Shown here in pieces: positions 52,237 through 60,510 of a stretch of 64,000 bases of DNA. The notes below the pieces were generated by a model. It did no database searches, was not told the origin of the DNA, and saw only the letters and a list, made by a program, of their open reading frames with translations. Position numbers and translations under genes: made by a program. Source of the DNA: Acidobacteriota bacterium (lineage in GTDB: Bacteria; Acidobacteriota; Vicinamibacteria; Vicinamibacterales; SCN-69-37); the NCBI GenBank assembly GCA_020853395.1, contig JADYYY010000010.1, positions 434,001 to 498,000 of the forward strand. Reading direction: 5' to 3'. Numbering within the stretch: the stretch's first letter is position 1; every line of letters begins with the position of its first letter.

Positions 52237-55014
52237 ATGCGTGCCGCGATCGCGTTTGCCGCGCTGGCGCTCCTGGCGCCGCGCCTCGTGGCCCGCGATC
52301 AGGCCGGTGCCGATCCGTCCGTGCTGCAGGATCTGCGCTGGCGAAGCCTCGGGCCCTTCCGCGGGGGCTACGCGACGGCCGTGGCTGGCGTCGCGTCGCG
52401 ACCCTTCGTGCTCTATCTCGGGACGGCGGACGGCGGCGTCTGGCAGACGACCGACGCCGGCCGCACTTGGCAGCCGCTCTTCGACGAGCAGGCCGTCGGC
52501 TCGATCGGCGCCATCGCGGTCGCGCCATCGAACCCGCAGATCGTCTACGCCGGAACGGGCGCGCGCGCGGATCGCGATCGAGCCAACCGCGGCGGCGGCA
52601 TCTACCGCTCCGCCGATGGAGGCCGCACGTGGACGCGCCTCGGGTTGACGTCCACGCAGCACATCGCACGCATCGCGGTCGATCCGCGGGATGCCGACCG
52701 CGTGCTCGTCGCGGTCCTCGGGTCGCCGTCCTCAGCCGACGCCGAGCGCGGTGTCTTTCGATCCATCGACGGCGGGCGCACGTTCGCGCGCGTCCTGTCC
52801 GGCGGATCCGATACGGGCGCTGCGGACGTGGTGCTGGATCCCAGCGCGGCGTCGATCGCGTACGCGTCGTTGTGGCACGTTCGCCGGCGGCCGTGGGATG
52901 GCGAAGCCGTCAGCGGAAGCGAGTCGGGCGTGTACAAGTCCACCGACGAGGGCGTGACGTGGCGCAGGCTGGACACGCCCGCGGCAGCGTCCGGTCCGTT
53001 CACCGGCCGCCTGACATTGGCCGTCGCGCCGTCCGACAGCACGCGCGTGTTCGCGCTCGCTTCCGGCGGGCCGGGTGCCGGGCTCTACGTCTCGACCAAC
53101 GGCGGCGAGCGGTGGACCGCGGCCGGCGGCACGGCAGCGCTCGGCGCCAGTGAAGCTGGACGCGTCGTCGCCGCACGCGACCCGTCGGGCCGGTCGATCC
53201 TGTACGTCACGGGCGCGAGCGTGTGGCGCTCGACCGATCTGGGCGGCTCGTTCTCGCGCTGGATCGACGATGCCGGCGACGCCCGCTACGAGGATCTCTG
53301 GATCAACCCCCAGGCCGAATCGGTGGCGGCCGTGGCGGGCAGCCGCGGGGCGCTCGTGACGGTCAACGGCGGCGAATCCTGGAGCGAGCCCGACACGCAG
53401 CCGTTCGGCGAGTTCTCGAGCGTCGCGATCGACACGGTCTACCCGTTTCGTGCGTGCGGCTCGGACCCGGCCTCGGGAGCGGGCTGTCTCGCGCTTCGAG
53501 GCGACTCCGGGCGCGTGACGCGGCAGGACTGGCGCCCGATCGGTCCAGGCGACCGCGGCGTCGTCCGTCCGGATCCGAACGATCCCGACGTGCTGTACAG
53601 CGGCGGCCTGTCGCGGCACGATCGGAGGACCGGCCAGACGCAGGAAGTGGGGCCCGACATCGGCGAGCGCAACGGTCGACCGGCGCCGCCGGTGACCTTC
53701 GCGCCGGCCGACACGCGCGCGCTGCTCGTCGCCGGCGACGTCATCTGGAAATCGACGACCGCGGGTTACACGTGGACCGCCATCAGCCCGCCGCTGGCAA
53801 AAGACGTCGACGCCGGCGTCGGCCGCGTCCGCAGCCAGGTGGCCGCGCTCGCGCCGTCCCCTGTCGACGCGCGAACGATCTGGGCCGGGACGGACGGCGG
53901 CGCCGTCCATGTCACGCGCGATGGGGGCACGACGTGGCGCGACGTGACGCCCGCAGCCACACAGGACTGGTCGCGCGTCGCCGCGATCGAGCCGTCGCAC
54001 TTCGACGGCAATACGGCCTATGTGGCCGTCGATCGCCGGCGTCTCGGCGACGCCGCGCCTCACGTGCTGCGCACGCGCGATGGCGGCACGACGTGGACGG
54101 ACGTCGGCTCGTCGCTGCCCGCCGACGCGACGGCCTACGTTGTCCGCGAGGATCAATTCCGGCGCGGGCTGCTCTTCGCCGGCACCGCGCGGTCGGTGTT
54201 CGTCTCGTTCGACGACGGGGATCGGTGGCAACCGCTCCGCCTGAACCTGCCGCCGACGGCCGTGAAGGATCTGGCGATCCGCGAGTCCACGCTCGTCGCC
54301 GCGACGGGAGGCCGGGGCTTCTGGGCGCTCGACGATCTCTCGGTGCTCCGCCAGATCACCGCCGACATCGCTCGGGCCAGCGCGTTCCTGTTTCGTCCCG
54401 CCACGGCCTGGCGCACTGGTGCCGTGACGCCGAGCGAGCGCCCGGCCGAACCGGGCTCGGCCCCCAACCCGCCCACGGGCGCGTGGATCTTCTACTTGAT
54501 CGGCGCCTCGGTTTCGGAGCCGGTGACGCTCGAAATCATCGAGACGGCGACGAACGACGTGATCCGGCGGTTCTCCTCGGCCGACGCGCCCGCCGCGCTC
54601 GATGGTCGTCCCGGTTTGCACCATGTCGTCTGGGATCTGCGGTACACGCCGATCGAGGGGCGCGCGCCGATGGTCGTGCCGGGCGCCTACCAGGTGAGGC
54701 TGACCGCCGCCGGGCAGCCGCAACGGCAGGCGGTGCTCGTGCGGCTCGATCCGCGGCTGCGCACACCGCCCACCGAGCTGGCGGCCTTGCTCAAGCTCGG
54801 TCGGACGATTCACGCGAAGCGGGCCGAGCTCGTCGCGGCGTTGGAACGGACGGCCGACGCCGAGCGGCGCGGCGATCTCCGCCGGGCGCTCGACCGATTG
54901 AATCTGCTCTTCGACGTCGTCCAGCAGGCCGACGTGCGGCCGACCGCCGCCGTGGACGCCGCGATTGCGGCGGCCATGGAACAGGCCGCGACCGTGCTGG
55001 CGCCGCTTCCCTGA
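52237..55014 (+). CDS. Secreted Asp-box beta-propeller (sortilin/BNR-like) protein
   Basis: The 925-residue protein has a signal peptide (to about residue 22) and about eleven Asp-box repeats, each with S/T-x-D-x-G-x-T-W-like sequence (for example TTDAGRTW, SADGGRTW, STDEGVTW, RDGGTTW). They should fold into two or more beta-propellers. The last 200 residues are a separate domain (beta, then helical) with SGQVRLTAAGQP-like strands. This is the large VPS10/sortilin-type glycosyl-hydrolase-like family common in Acidobacteriota and Bacteroidota, with unproven glycan or protein binding. An in-frame GTG at 52219 is the alternative start. Confidence 0.86.
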   Translation: MRAAIAFAALALLAPRLVARDQAGADPSVLQDLRWRSLGPFRGGYATAVAGVASRPFVLYLGTADGGVWQTTDAGRTWQPLFDEQAVGSIGAIAVAPSNPQIVYAGTGARADRDRANRGGGIYRSADGGRTWTRLGLTSTQHIARIAVDPRDADRVLVAVLGSPSSADAERGVFRSIDGGRTFARVLSGGSDTGAADVVLDPSAASIAYASLWHVRRRPWDGEAVSGSESGVYKSTDEGVTWRRLDTPAAASGPFTGRLTLAVAPSDSTRVFALASGGPGAGLYVSTNGGERWTAAGGTAALGASEAGRVVAARDPSGRSILYVTGASVWRSTDLGGSFSRWIDDAGDARYEDLWINPQAESVAAVAGSRGALVTVNGGESWSEPDTQPFGEFSSVAIDTVYPFRACGSDPASGAGCLALRGDSGRVTRQDWRPIGPGDRGVVRPDPNDPDVLYSGGLSRHDRRTGQTQEVGPDIGERNGRPAPPVTFAPADTRALLVAGDVIWKSTTAGYTWTAISPPLAKDVDAGVGRVRSQVAALAPSPVDARTIWAGTDGGAVHVTRDGGTTWRDVTPAATQDWSRVAAIEPSHFDGNTAYVAVDRRRLGDAAPHVLRTRDGGTTWTDVGSSLPADATAYVVREDQFRRGLLFAGTARSVFVSFDDGDRWQPLRLNLPPTAVKDLAIRESTLVAATGGRGFWALDDLSVLRQITADIARASAFLFRPATAWRTGAVTPSERPAEPGSAPNPPTGAWIFYLIGASVSEPVTLEIIETATNDVIRRFSSADAPAALDGRPGLHHVVWDLRYTPIEGRAPMVVPGAYQVRLTAAGQPQRQAVLVRLDPRLRTPPTELAALLKLGRTIHAKRAELVAALERTADAERRGDLRRALDRLNLLFDVVQQADVRPTAAVDAAIAAAMEQAATVLAPLP

Positions 55015-55115
55015 CGTCCACCGTGTGCTCGCGCGACGCTTGCACGACGGGAATGAATCAGCGACGATGAGCGCCGCCTGAACGGTGCGCCGCAGTCGAC
55101 CGAGAACCAGGTCAA

Positions 55116-55131
55116 TTCAGGCCCCCCTGAA
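55116..55131 (+). promoter_or_regulatory. Hairpin abutting the Shine-Dalgarno of the PAP2 gene
   Basis: TTCAGG and CCTGAA pair around CCCC, ending one base before the GAGGAG ribosome-binding site. It could modulate translation initiation, or be chance. Confidence 0.3.
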
Positions 55132-55146
55132 GAGGAGAACGACGAC

Positions 55147-55920
55147 ATGCTCGGTGCCGCGTCGCTGCTCGCCGTCGGCCTGACGATTGCCGGCGCCGCG
55201 CAGGCGCCCGTGCCGGCGGCCGCCGCGCCTCCTCCCGATCGGCCGTTCACCGGCCTCATCGCCAACCTGGGCCACGACGTCGCGGCCCTGCCGTCAACCG
55301 CGACCGCCGCGGCGTTGGCGGTCGGCGGCGTCGGAGCACTCGTCACGCATCCGTCCGACGACAACGTGGCCGGTTGGATGGCCGCCAGGCCGCATGCGGC
55401 GTACACGTCGGTCGGTCGCGTCGCTGGCGACGGCTGGACGCAGGCGGGCATTGCGGTCGGCACGTACGTGCTCGGCGTCGCGGTGCACCACCGCCCGACG
55501 AGTCATCTCGGCGCGGACCTCATCCGCGGCCAGTTCCTGACCGGGCTCGTGACGCACGGGCTCAAGCTCGGCGTCGATCGCCGCCGCCCGAGCGGCGGCC
55601 CTCACTCGTTTCCGTCGGGTCACACCTCGTCGGCGTTCCTCACGGCAGCCGTCGTGGGCGAGCACTACGGCTGGCGCGCCGGCCTGCCGGCCTACGCGCT
55701 GGCGGGCTTCATCGGGTGGACGAGAGTACGTGACGACGCGCACTGGATGACCGACGTGATCGTGGGCGGGACGGTGGGCACGATCGTCGGACGGACGGTG
55801 GCCCGCGGCCATCGAGCGCAGAGCTGGACGGTCAGCATCTCGCCGGGCGCCGGCGGGTTCGCGGTGTCGATCGTCAGGATCCCGTCGGATCGGACGCGCG
55901 CCGCGCGGTCGTCGCGCTGA
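55147..55920 (+). CDS. PAP2-family phosphatase
   Basis: The 257-residue protein has a signal-like N-terminus, three or four hydrophobic segments and the three phosphatase motifs: KLGVDRRRP, PSGHTSSAF and RVRDDAHWMTD. PAP2 enzymes hydrolyse lipid phosphates such as phosphatidic acid or undecaprenyl pyrophosphate. GAGGAG precedes the ATG. Substrate not determined. Confidence 0.9.
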   Translation: MLGAASLLAVGLTIAGAAQAPVPAAAAPPPDRPFTGLIANLGHDVAALPSTATAAALAVGGVGALVTHPSDDNVAGWMAARPHAAYTSVGRVAGDGWTQAGIAVGTYVLGVAVHHRPTSHLGADLIRGQFLTGLVTHGLKLGVDRRRPSGGPHSFPSGHTSSAFLTAAVVGEHYGWRAGLPAYALAGFIGWTRVRDDAHWMTDVIVGGTVGTIVGRTVARGHRAQSWTVSISPGAGGFAVSIVRIPSDRTRAARSSR

Positions 55921-55922
55921 GT

Positions 55923-55949
55923 GCGCCGGATGAGCCGCCGTGCCGGCGC
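55923..55949. terminator. GC-rich dyad between convergent PAP2 and dut
   Basis: GCGCCGG (55923-55929) and CCGGCGC (55943-55949) pair around a 13-base loop in the 30 bases between the two gene ends. No T-run. Confidence 0.35.
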
Positions 55950-55950
55950 G

Positions 55951-56385
55951 CTACCGGGTGCCGGTGGCGCCGAAGCCGCCGCGCGTCTCGCGGCCGATCT
56001 CGCGCGTCTCCTGCCACGCGACCCGTACGAACGGCAGGACCACGCCTTGCGCGAGACGGTCGCCAGCCTCGACGGTCACGGGTCGCGACGTCACGTTGAT
56101 CACCTGGATTTTGATCTCGTCACCGGGCCCGCAGTAGTCCGAGTCCACGACGCCGACGCCGTTGGCGACCATCAGGCCGCGACGCAACGGCGTGCTGCTC
56201 CGGGCGAAGATCGCCAGGAAGTGGCCGGCCGGCACTTCGATGACGAGGCCGGTCGGCACGAGCGCCACTTCCCCAGGCCCGATCGTCATCCCGAGGCTGG
56301 ACGCGAGATCGAAGCCGGCCGCTCCGGCCGTCTGATAGCTCGGCAGCGCGAGGTCGTCGCGAAGTCGAGTTATGCGTACCTCCAT
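55951..56385 (-). CDS. dut: dUTP diphosphatase
   Basis: The 144-residue enzyme hydrolyses dUTP to dUMP, protecting DNA from uracil. All five motifs are seen: AGFDLAS, RSSTPLRRGL, GVVDSDYCGPGDEIK, GDRLAQGVV and the C-terminal RGGFGATG. A TATGCT -10-like hexamer is nine bases before the ATG, another candidate for a very short leader. Confidence 0.95.
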   Translation of the reverse strand: MEVRITRLRDDLALPSYQTAGAAGFDLASSLGMTIGPGEVALVPTGLVIEVPAGHFLAIFARSSTPLRRGLMVANGVGVVDSDYCGPGDEIKIQVINVTSRPVTVEAGDRLAQGVVLPFVRVAWQETREIGRETRGGFGATGTR

Positions 56386-56486
56386 GGTTGGCGTAGCATA
56401 TCGTGGCGGCGCGGCACCGATCGATTGACGGATGCCCCGGCGCCTTCTCGCCGAATCCTCGTTCATTTCGTGTCCCCGGCTGTCGC

Positions 56487-58634
56487 ATGAGTTTTCCTGA
56501 ACCTCTCGAGCTTCCTCTTCGTGTCAACCGGCTGCGCGAGCTCGCGCACGATCTCTGGTGGGCGTGGCACCCGGCGCGTGAGACGTTTCGCCGGCTCGAT
56601 TACCACCAGTGGCGCTACACCGGGCACAACCCGGTCCGCATGCTGGATCGGCTGAAGCCCGAGACGCTGGCGCGGGCGCTGCAGGATCCGGTCTTCCTGT
56701 CGTACTACGACTCGGCGATCACGGCGCTCGACGCGATGCGCGCGGCGACCACGACCTGGTGGCAGGAGCACATCGACCCGGACCGGAGCCACGTCGTGGC
56801 GTACTTCTGCGCCGAGTTCGCGCTCCACCAGTCGCTGCCGATCTATGCCGGCGGCCTCGGCGTCCTTGCCGGCGATCACTGCAAGGAGGCCAGCGACCTC
56901 GGGCTGCCGCTCGTCGGCGTCGGCTTCATGTATCCGCAGGGCTACTTCCGGCAGCGCGTGTCGCCCGAAGGCTGGCAGCAGGAGGTGTACGAGCGGCTCG
57001 ACTGGACGAGCGCGCCCGTCTCGCACGCGTACACGCCCGACGGCCACCCGTGCCTCGTCACGGTGCCGCTCGGCACCCGCACCGTGACGGTCCGCGTGTG
57101 GAACGTGACGCTCGGCCGCGTGCGGCTGGTGTTGCTCGACACCGATCTCGAGGACAACCAGCCGTGGGACCGCGAGCTGTCCGCACGGCTGTACGGCGGC
57201 GGGCAGGACACGCGGCTGCAGCAGGAAGTCGTGCTCGGTCTCGGCGGCGTGCTCGCGCTGCGAGCGCTCGGGCTCACGCCGGCCGTCTGGCACCTGAACG
57301 AAGGGCACGCCGCGTTCGTCGTGCTGCAGCGGCTCCGCGACTTCCTCGCCGCGGGCCGGTCCTGGGAGAACGCGCTCGACGAAGTGCGCCGCACGACGGT
57401 GTTCACGACGCACACGCCCGTACCGGCGGGCCACGACGCCTTCCCGTTCCATCTCGTCGAGCAGCAGCTCGCGCACTGCTGGGGCACGATGAACGGCCAC
57501 GCCAGCGAGTTCCTCGGCCTCGGCACGTACGACTCCGGCATGGGCTCGCAGTTCAACATGACGGCGCTGGCGATGCGGTCCGCCGGGTTCGTCAACGCCG
57601 TGAGCCAGCTCCACGGCGACGTCACGCGCGACATGTTCGCGCCGCTCTGGCCCGACGTACCGTCGCGGGAGCGGCCGGTGAACACCATCACGAACGGCGT
57701 GCACGTGCCGTCGTGGGTCGCGGCGACGATGGCGAAGCTGTTCGAGAAATACGTGAGCCCGGCCTGGCGCGAGCAGTACGACGACCGGACCATGTGGCAG
57801 CGCGTGCTCGACATTCCGGACGCCGAGCTGTGGGCCGCGCGCGAGGCGCTTCGCGCCTACCTGATCCAGTTCGCCCGTGAACGCGCGCGCACGCGCTGGG
57901 CCGACGAACAGGCCGCCGCGAACCGCATGATGGCGAGCGGCCTGCTGCTCGATCCGTCCGCGCTCACGATCGGCTTCGCCCGCCGGTTCACCGCCTACAA
58001 GCGTCCGGATCTGCTGTTCCGCGACCTGGATCGGCTGGCGCAGCTCGTCACCGCCCTCGACCGGCCCGTGCAGTTCGTCTTCGCGGGCAAGGCGCATCCG
58101 GCCGACGAAGCCGGCAAGCACCACCTCCAGCACGTGTTCAGAGAGGCCGTCAATCCGAGGTTCAGCGGCCGCATCGCCTTCGTCGACGATTACGATCTGC
58201 ACGTCGCGCACCTGCTCGTGCAGGGCTGCGACGTCTGGCTCAACACGCCTCGCCGGCCGCTCGAAGCCAGCGGCACGAGCGGCATGAAGGCGGCGATGAA
58301 CGGCGTCCTCCACCTGAGCATCGCCGACGGATGGTGGGCGGAAGGCTACAGCGGGCACAACGGCTGGCAGATCGTCGGGCGGGCGGCCTCGCCCGATCCC
58401 GGCGCGCAGGATGCGGCCGACGCCGAAGCGCTGTACGAGCTGCTCGAGCACGAGATCGTGCCGACGTTCTACGACCGGGACGCGGCGGGCGTGCCGCGGC
58501 GCTGGCTGGCGATGGTCAAGCAGGCGATCCTGACGATCACGCCGCGCTTCTCGGCGCGCCGCATGCTCAAGGAATACGCCGAACGCGCGTACGCCCCGGC
58601 CGTCAGGTCGCAGGCGCTGCAGGCGCAGGAGTAG
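56487..58634 (+). CDS. glgP: Alpha-glucan phosphorylase (GlgP family)
   Basis: The 715-residue enzyme releases glucose 1-phosphate from glycogen or maltodextrin. It is of the shorter alpha-glucan phosphorylase group, with an N-terminal domain ending in YFCAEFALH and IYAGGLG, and the pyridoxal-phosphate Lys expected in EASGTSGMKAAMNG (about 600). It diverges from dut; the 101-base gap has no clear promoter. Confidence 0.94.
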   Translation: MSFPEPLELPLRVNRLRELAHDLWWAWHPARETFRRLDYHQWRYTGHNPVRMLDRLKPETLARALQDPVFLSYYDSAITALDAMRAATTTWWQEHIDPDRSHVVAYFCAEFALHQSLPIYAGGLGVLAGDHCKEASDLGLPLVGVGFMYPQGYFRQRVSPEGWQQEVYERLDWTSAPVSHAYTPDGHPCLVTVPLGTRTVTVRVWNVTLGRVRLVLLDTDLEDNQPWDRELSARLYGGGQDTRLQQEVVLGLGGVLALRALGLTPAVWHLNEGHAAFVVLQRLRDFLAAGRSWENALDEVRRTTVFTTHTPVPAGHDAFPFHLVEQQLAHCWGTMNGHASEFLGLGTYDSGMGSQFNMTALAMRSAGFVNAVSQLHGDVTRDMFAPLWPDVPSRERPVNTITNGVHVPSWVAATMAKLFEKYVSPAWREQYDDRTMWQRVLDIPDAELWAAREALRAYLIQFARERARTRWADEQAAANRMMASGLLLDPSALTIGFARRFTAYKRPDLLFRDLDRLAQLVTALDRPVQFVFAGKAHPADEAGKHHLQHVFREAVNPRFSGRIAFVDDYDLHVAHLLVQGCDVWLNTPRRPLEASGTSGMKAAMNGVLHLSIADGWWAEGYSGHNGWQIVGRAASPDPGAQDAADAEALYELLEHEIVPTFYDRDAAGVPRRWLAMVKQAILTITPRFSARRMLKEYAERAYAPAVRSQALQAQE

Positions 58635-58640
58635 ACAGGC

Positions 58641-58670
58641 GGAGACGCCGCGATGCGGCGTCTCCGGTTT
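58641..58670 (+). terminator. Terminator hairpin after glgP
   Basis: A perfect 11-bp GC-rich stem (58641-58651 with 58655-58665) encloses GAT and is followed by GGTTT. The T-run is short, but it is the only strong hairpin at the gene end. Confidence 0.6.
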
Positions 58671-58672
58671 CA

Positions 58673-58678
58673 TATAAT
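58673..58678 (+). promoter_or_regulatory. Perfect -10 TATAAT, seven bases before the next ATG
   Basis: TATAAT is followed by TCCTCGA and the ATG at 58686. It lies directly after the glgP terminator. The spacing predicts a leaderless transcript. The clearest -10 of that type in the window. Confidence 0.6.
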
Positions 58679-58685
58679 TCCTCGA

Positions 58686-59144
58686 ATGGCCCGAAAGACC
58701 GCCGAACGTGTCCGCTGTGCGCTCTGTGGCGCGAAGGACGTCTCCGAACCCCGCGGCGACGAGCGCTACTGCCACGAGTGCTGGGACAAGAAGATCGCCG
58801 TCGAGGACATCGTCGCGCGCGAGTTCACGCTGAAGCGCTACATCCGCGCGCACAGCGCCGAGAAGTACCTCGTCTATCATTCGACGCAGAAACGCCCCGT
58901 CGGCCAGGTGCAGGTGATCGACGACGGCTTCGACCTCTTCCTGACGGTGCTGCTCTACCCGACGTTCGTCTGGGACGACGAGGCGTATCACCTGGAGAAC
59001 GACCCGGAGCACCGCAGCTTCGCCGAAATCCTCGTCGACGTGGTCGCCGCCGACGTCATCGAGCCGTGGGGCGGCGGCAAATGGCACCTCGAGGTCTTCC
59101 GATCCACGGCGTCCGAGCCGGACGACTGGAACGGCGAGATGTGA
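58686..59144 (+). CDS. Zinc-ribbon-containing protein of unknown function
   Basis: The 152-residue protein begins with a possible zinc ribbon: CALCG (Cys12 and Cys15) and CHEC (Cys31 and Cys34) spaced by 15 residues. The remaining 115 residues are a mixed alpha/beta domain with acidic and aromatic residues (LFLTVLLYPTFVWDDEAYHLE, split here) and a WGGGKWHLEVF end. No membrane segment. No family recognised. It stands between glgP and an M24 peptidase, each with its own signals. Confidence 0.7.
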   Translation: MARKTAERVRCALCGAKDVSEPRGDERYCHECWDKKIAVEDIVAREFTLKRYIRAHSAEKYLVYHSTQKRPVGQVQVIDDGFDLFLTVLLYPTFVWDDEAYHLENDPEHRSFAEILVDVVAADVIEPWGGGKWHLEVFRSTASEPDDWNGEM

Positions 59145-59234
59145 GGCCGCGGCCGGTTGCGAAAACTTTCCACGCGCCGCCGCCGTCCTAGTACGCAGCT
59201 TGGTGCCGATGGCACGGGAGCTGCTCATCCGCGC

Positions 59235-60416
59235 ATGCCGCTCGACATCGGGAAGGTGCAGGAGCAGTTGAGGACCGATGGGCTCGACGGCTGGCTCCTG
59301 TACGACTTCCACGGACAGAATGCCATCGCCGCGAAGCTCGCCGGGCTCGCCGGCCGGCACACCACGCGGCGGTGGTTCTATTTCATCCCAGCGGACGGGG
59401 CACCGAGAAAGCTCGTCCATGCCATCGAACCGGGAGTGCTGGATGAGCTTCCCGGCGAAGCCGAGACCTACGCCGGCCGCGAAGAGCTCGCGTCGCGTCT
59501 TCGCGCGCTGCTCGCGGGCGCGCCCGTCGTGGCGATGGAGTACTCGCCGGACAATGCCGTCCCCTACGTGTCGCGCGTCGACGCCGGGACGGTCGAGTTC
59601 ATCCGCGGTCTCGGCGTGCGCGTGGTCTCGTCCGGCGACCTGGTCGGCCGCTTCGAAGCCGCCTGGAACAACGAGGCGATCGCGTCACATCGCGCCGCCT
59701 CGGAGAAGCTCTATCGGGTGAAGGATCGGACGTTCGAGCTCCTGGAAGCCCGCCTGGGCGCTCGCGAACCGCTCCACGAGTTCGAAGTGCAGCAGACCAT
59801 GGCGGAGTGGATGCAGTCCGAAGGGTTGGTGACGGACGCGCTGCCCATCGTGGCCGTGGACGAACATACGGCAAATCCTCACTACTCACCCACCCGCGAC
59901 CAGAGCGGGCGCATCGGATCGGGCAGCCTCGTGCTGCTGGACCTGTGGGGCAAGCTGGATCGGCCTGGCGCCGTCTACGCCGATATCACCTGGATGGGAT
60001 ACTCGGGCGACGCGCCGGCCGAGATCCACACGGCGTTCGCGCTCGTCGTCGCCGGACGCGACGCGGCGGTCCGATTGGTGCAATCACGCGTGGAGGAGGG
60101 GCGGCCGGTCCGCGGTTGGGAGGTCGATCGGGCGGCTCGGCAGGTCATCGCCGACGGCGGATACGGTGCGGCGTTCATTCACCGGACCGGGCACAGCCTG
60201 GGCGAGGGCGTCCACGGAAACGGCGTGCACATGGACGACTTCGAGACGCACGACGACCGGCGGCTGCTGGAGGGGACGGGCTTCACGATCGAGCCCGGGA
60301 TCTACACGCCGGCGTTCGGCGTGCGGACGGAGATCAACGTGGTCGTCGGCGCCCGCACCGTCGAGGTGACCGGCCCGAGGCAGCACGAGCTCGTGAGGAT
60401 TGGAGTACGAACGTGA
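59235..60416 (+). CDS. M24-family Xaa-Pro peptidase-like protein
   Basis: The 393-residue protein has a creatinase-like N-terminal domain and an M24 pita-bread domain. Metal ligands are complete: Asp in LLDLWGK and YADITW, His in RTGHSLGEG, Glu in IEPGIYTP, and Glu in RTEINVVV. Length and ligand pattern fit Xaa-Pro aminopeptidases. The substrate may be proline-containing peptides. The ATG at 59235 was chosen over a longer reading with a basic extension. Confidence 0.9.
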   Translation: MPLDIGKVQEQLRTDGLDGWLLYDFHGQNAIAAKLAGLAGRHTTRRWFYFIPADGAPRKLVHAIEPGVLDELPGEAETYAGREELASRLRALLAGAPVVAMEYSPDNAVPYVSRVDAGTVEFIRGLGVRVVSSGDLVGRFEAAWNNEAIASHRAASEKLYRVKDRTFELLEARLGAREPLHEFEVQQTMAEWMQSEGLVTDALPIVAVDEHTANPHYSPTRDQSGRIGSGSLVLLDLWGKLDRPGAVYADITWMGYSGDAPAEIHTAFALVVAGRDAAVRLVQSRVEEGRPVRGWEVDRAARQVIADGGYGAAFIHRTGHSLGEGVHGNGVHMDDFETHDDRRLLEGTGFTIEPGIYTPAFGVRTEINVVVGARTVEVTGPRQHELVRIGVRT

Positions 60417-60510
60417 AGGACGCCCGCCGCCCGGCGACATCGATCGCGGGCGCCCGGCGTCGAAATTGAGGACAATGAGTACTCCGAAGGAAGGACGAAC
60501 GGAGCTTGAT

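Noticed and set aside
56463-59420. 985-codon minus-strand frame opposite glgP
   Set aside because: Shadow of glgP; glgP has intact family motifs on the plus strand.
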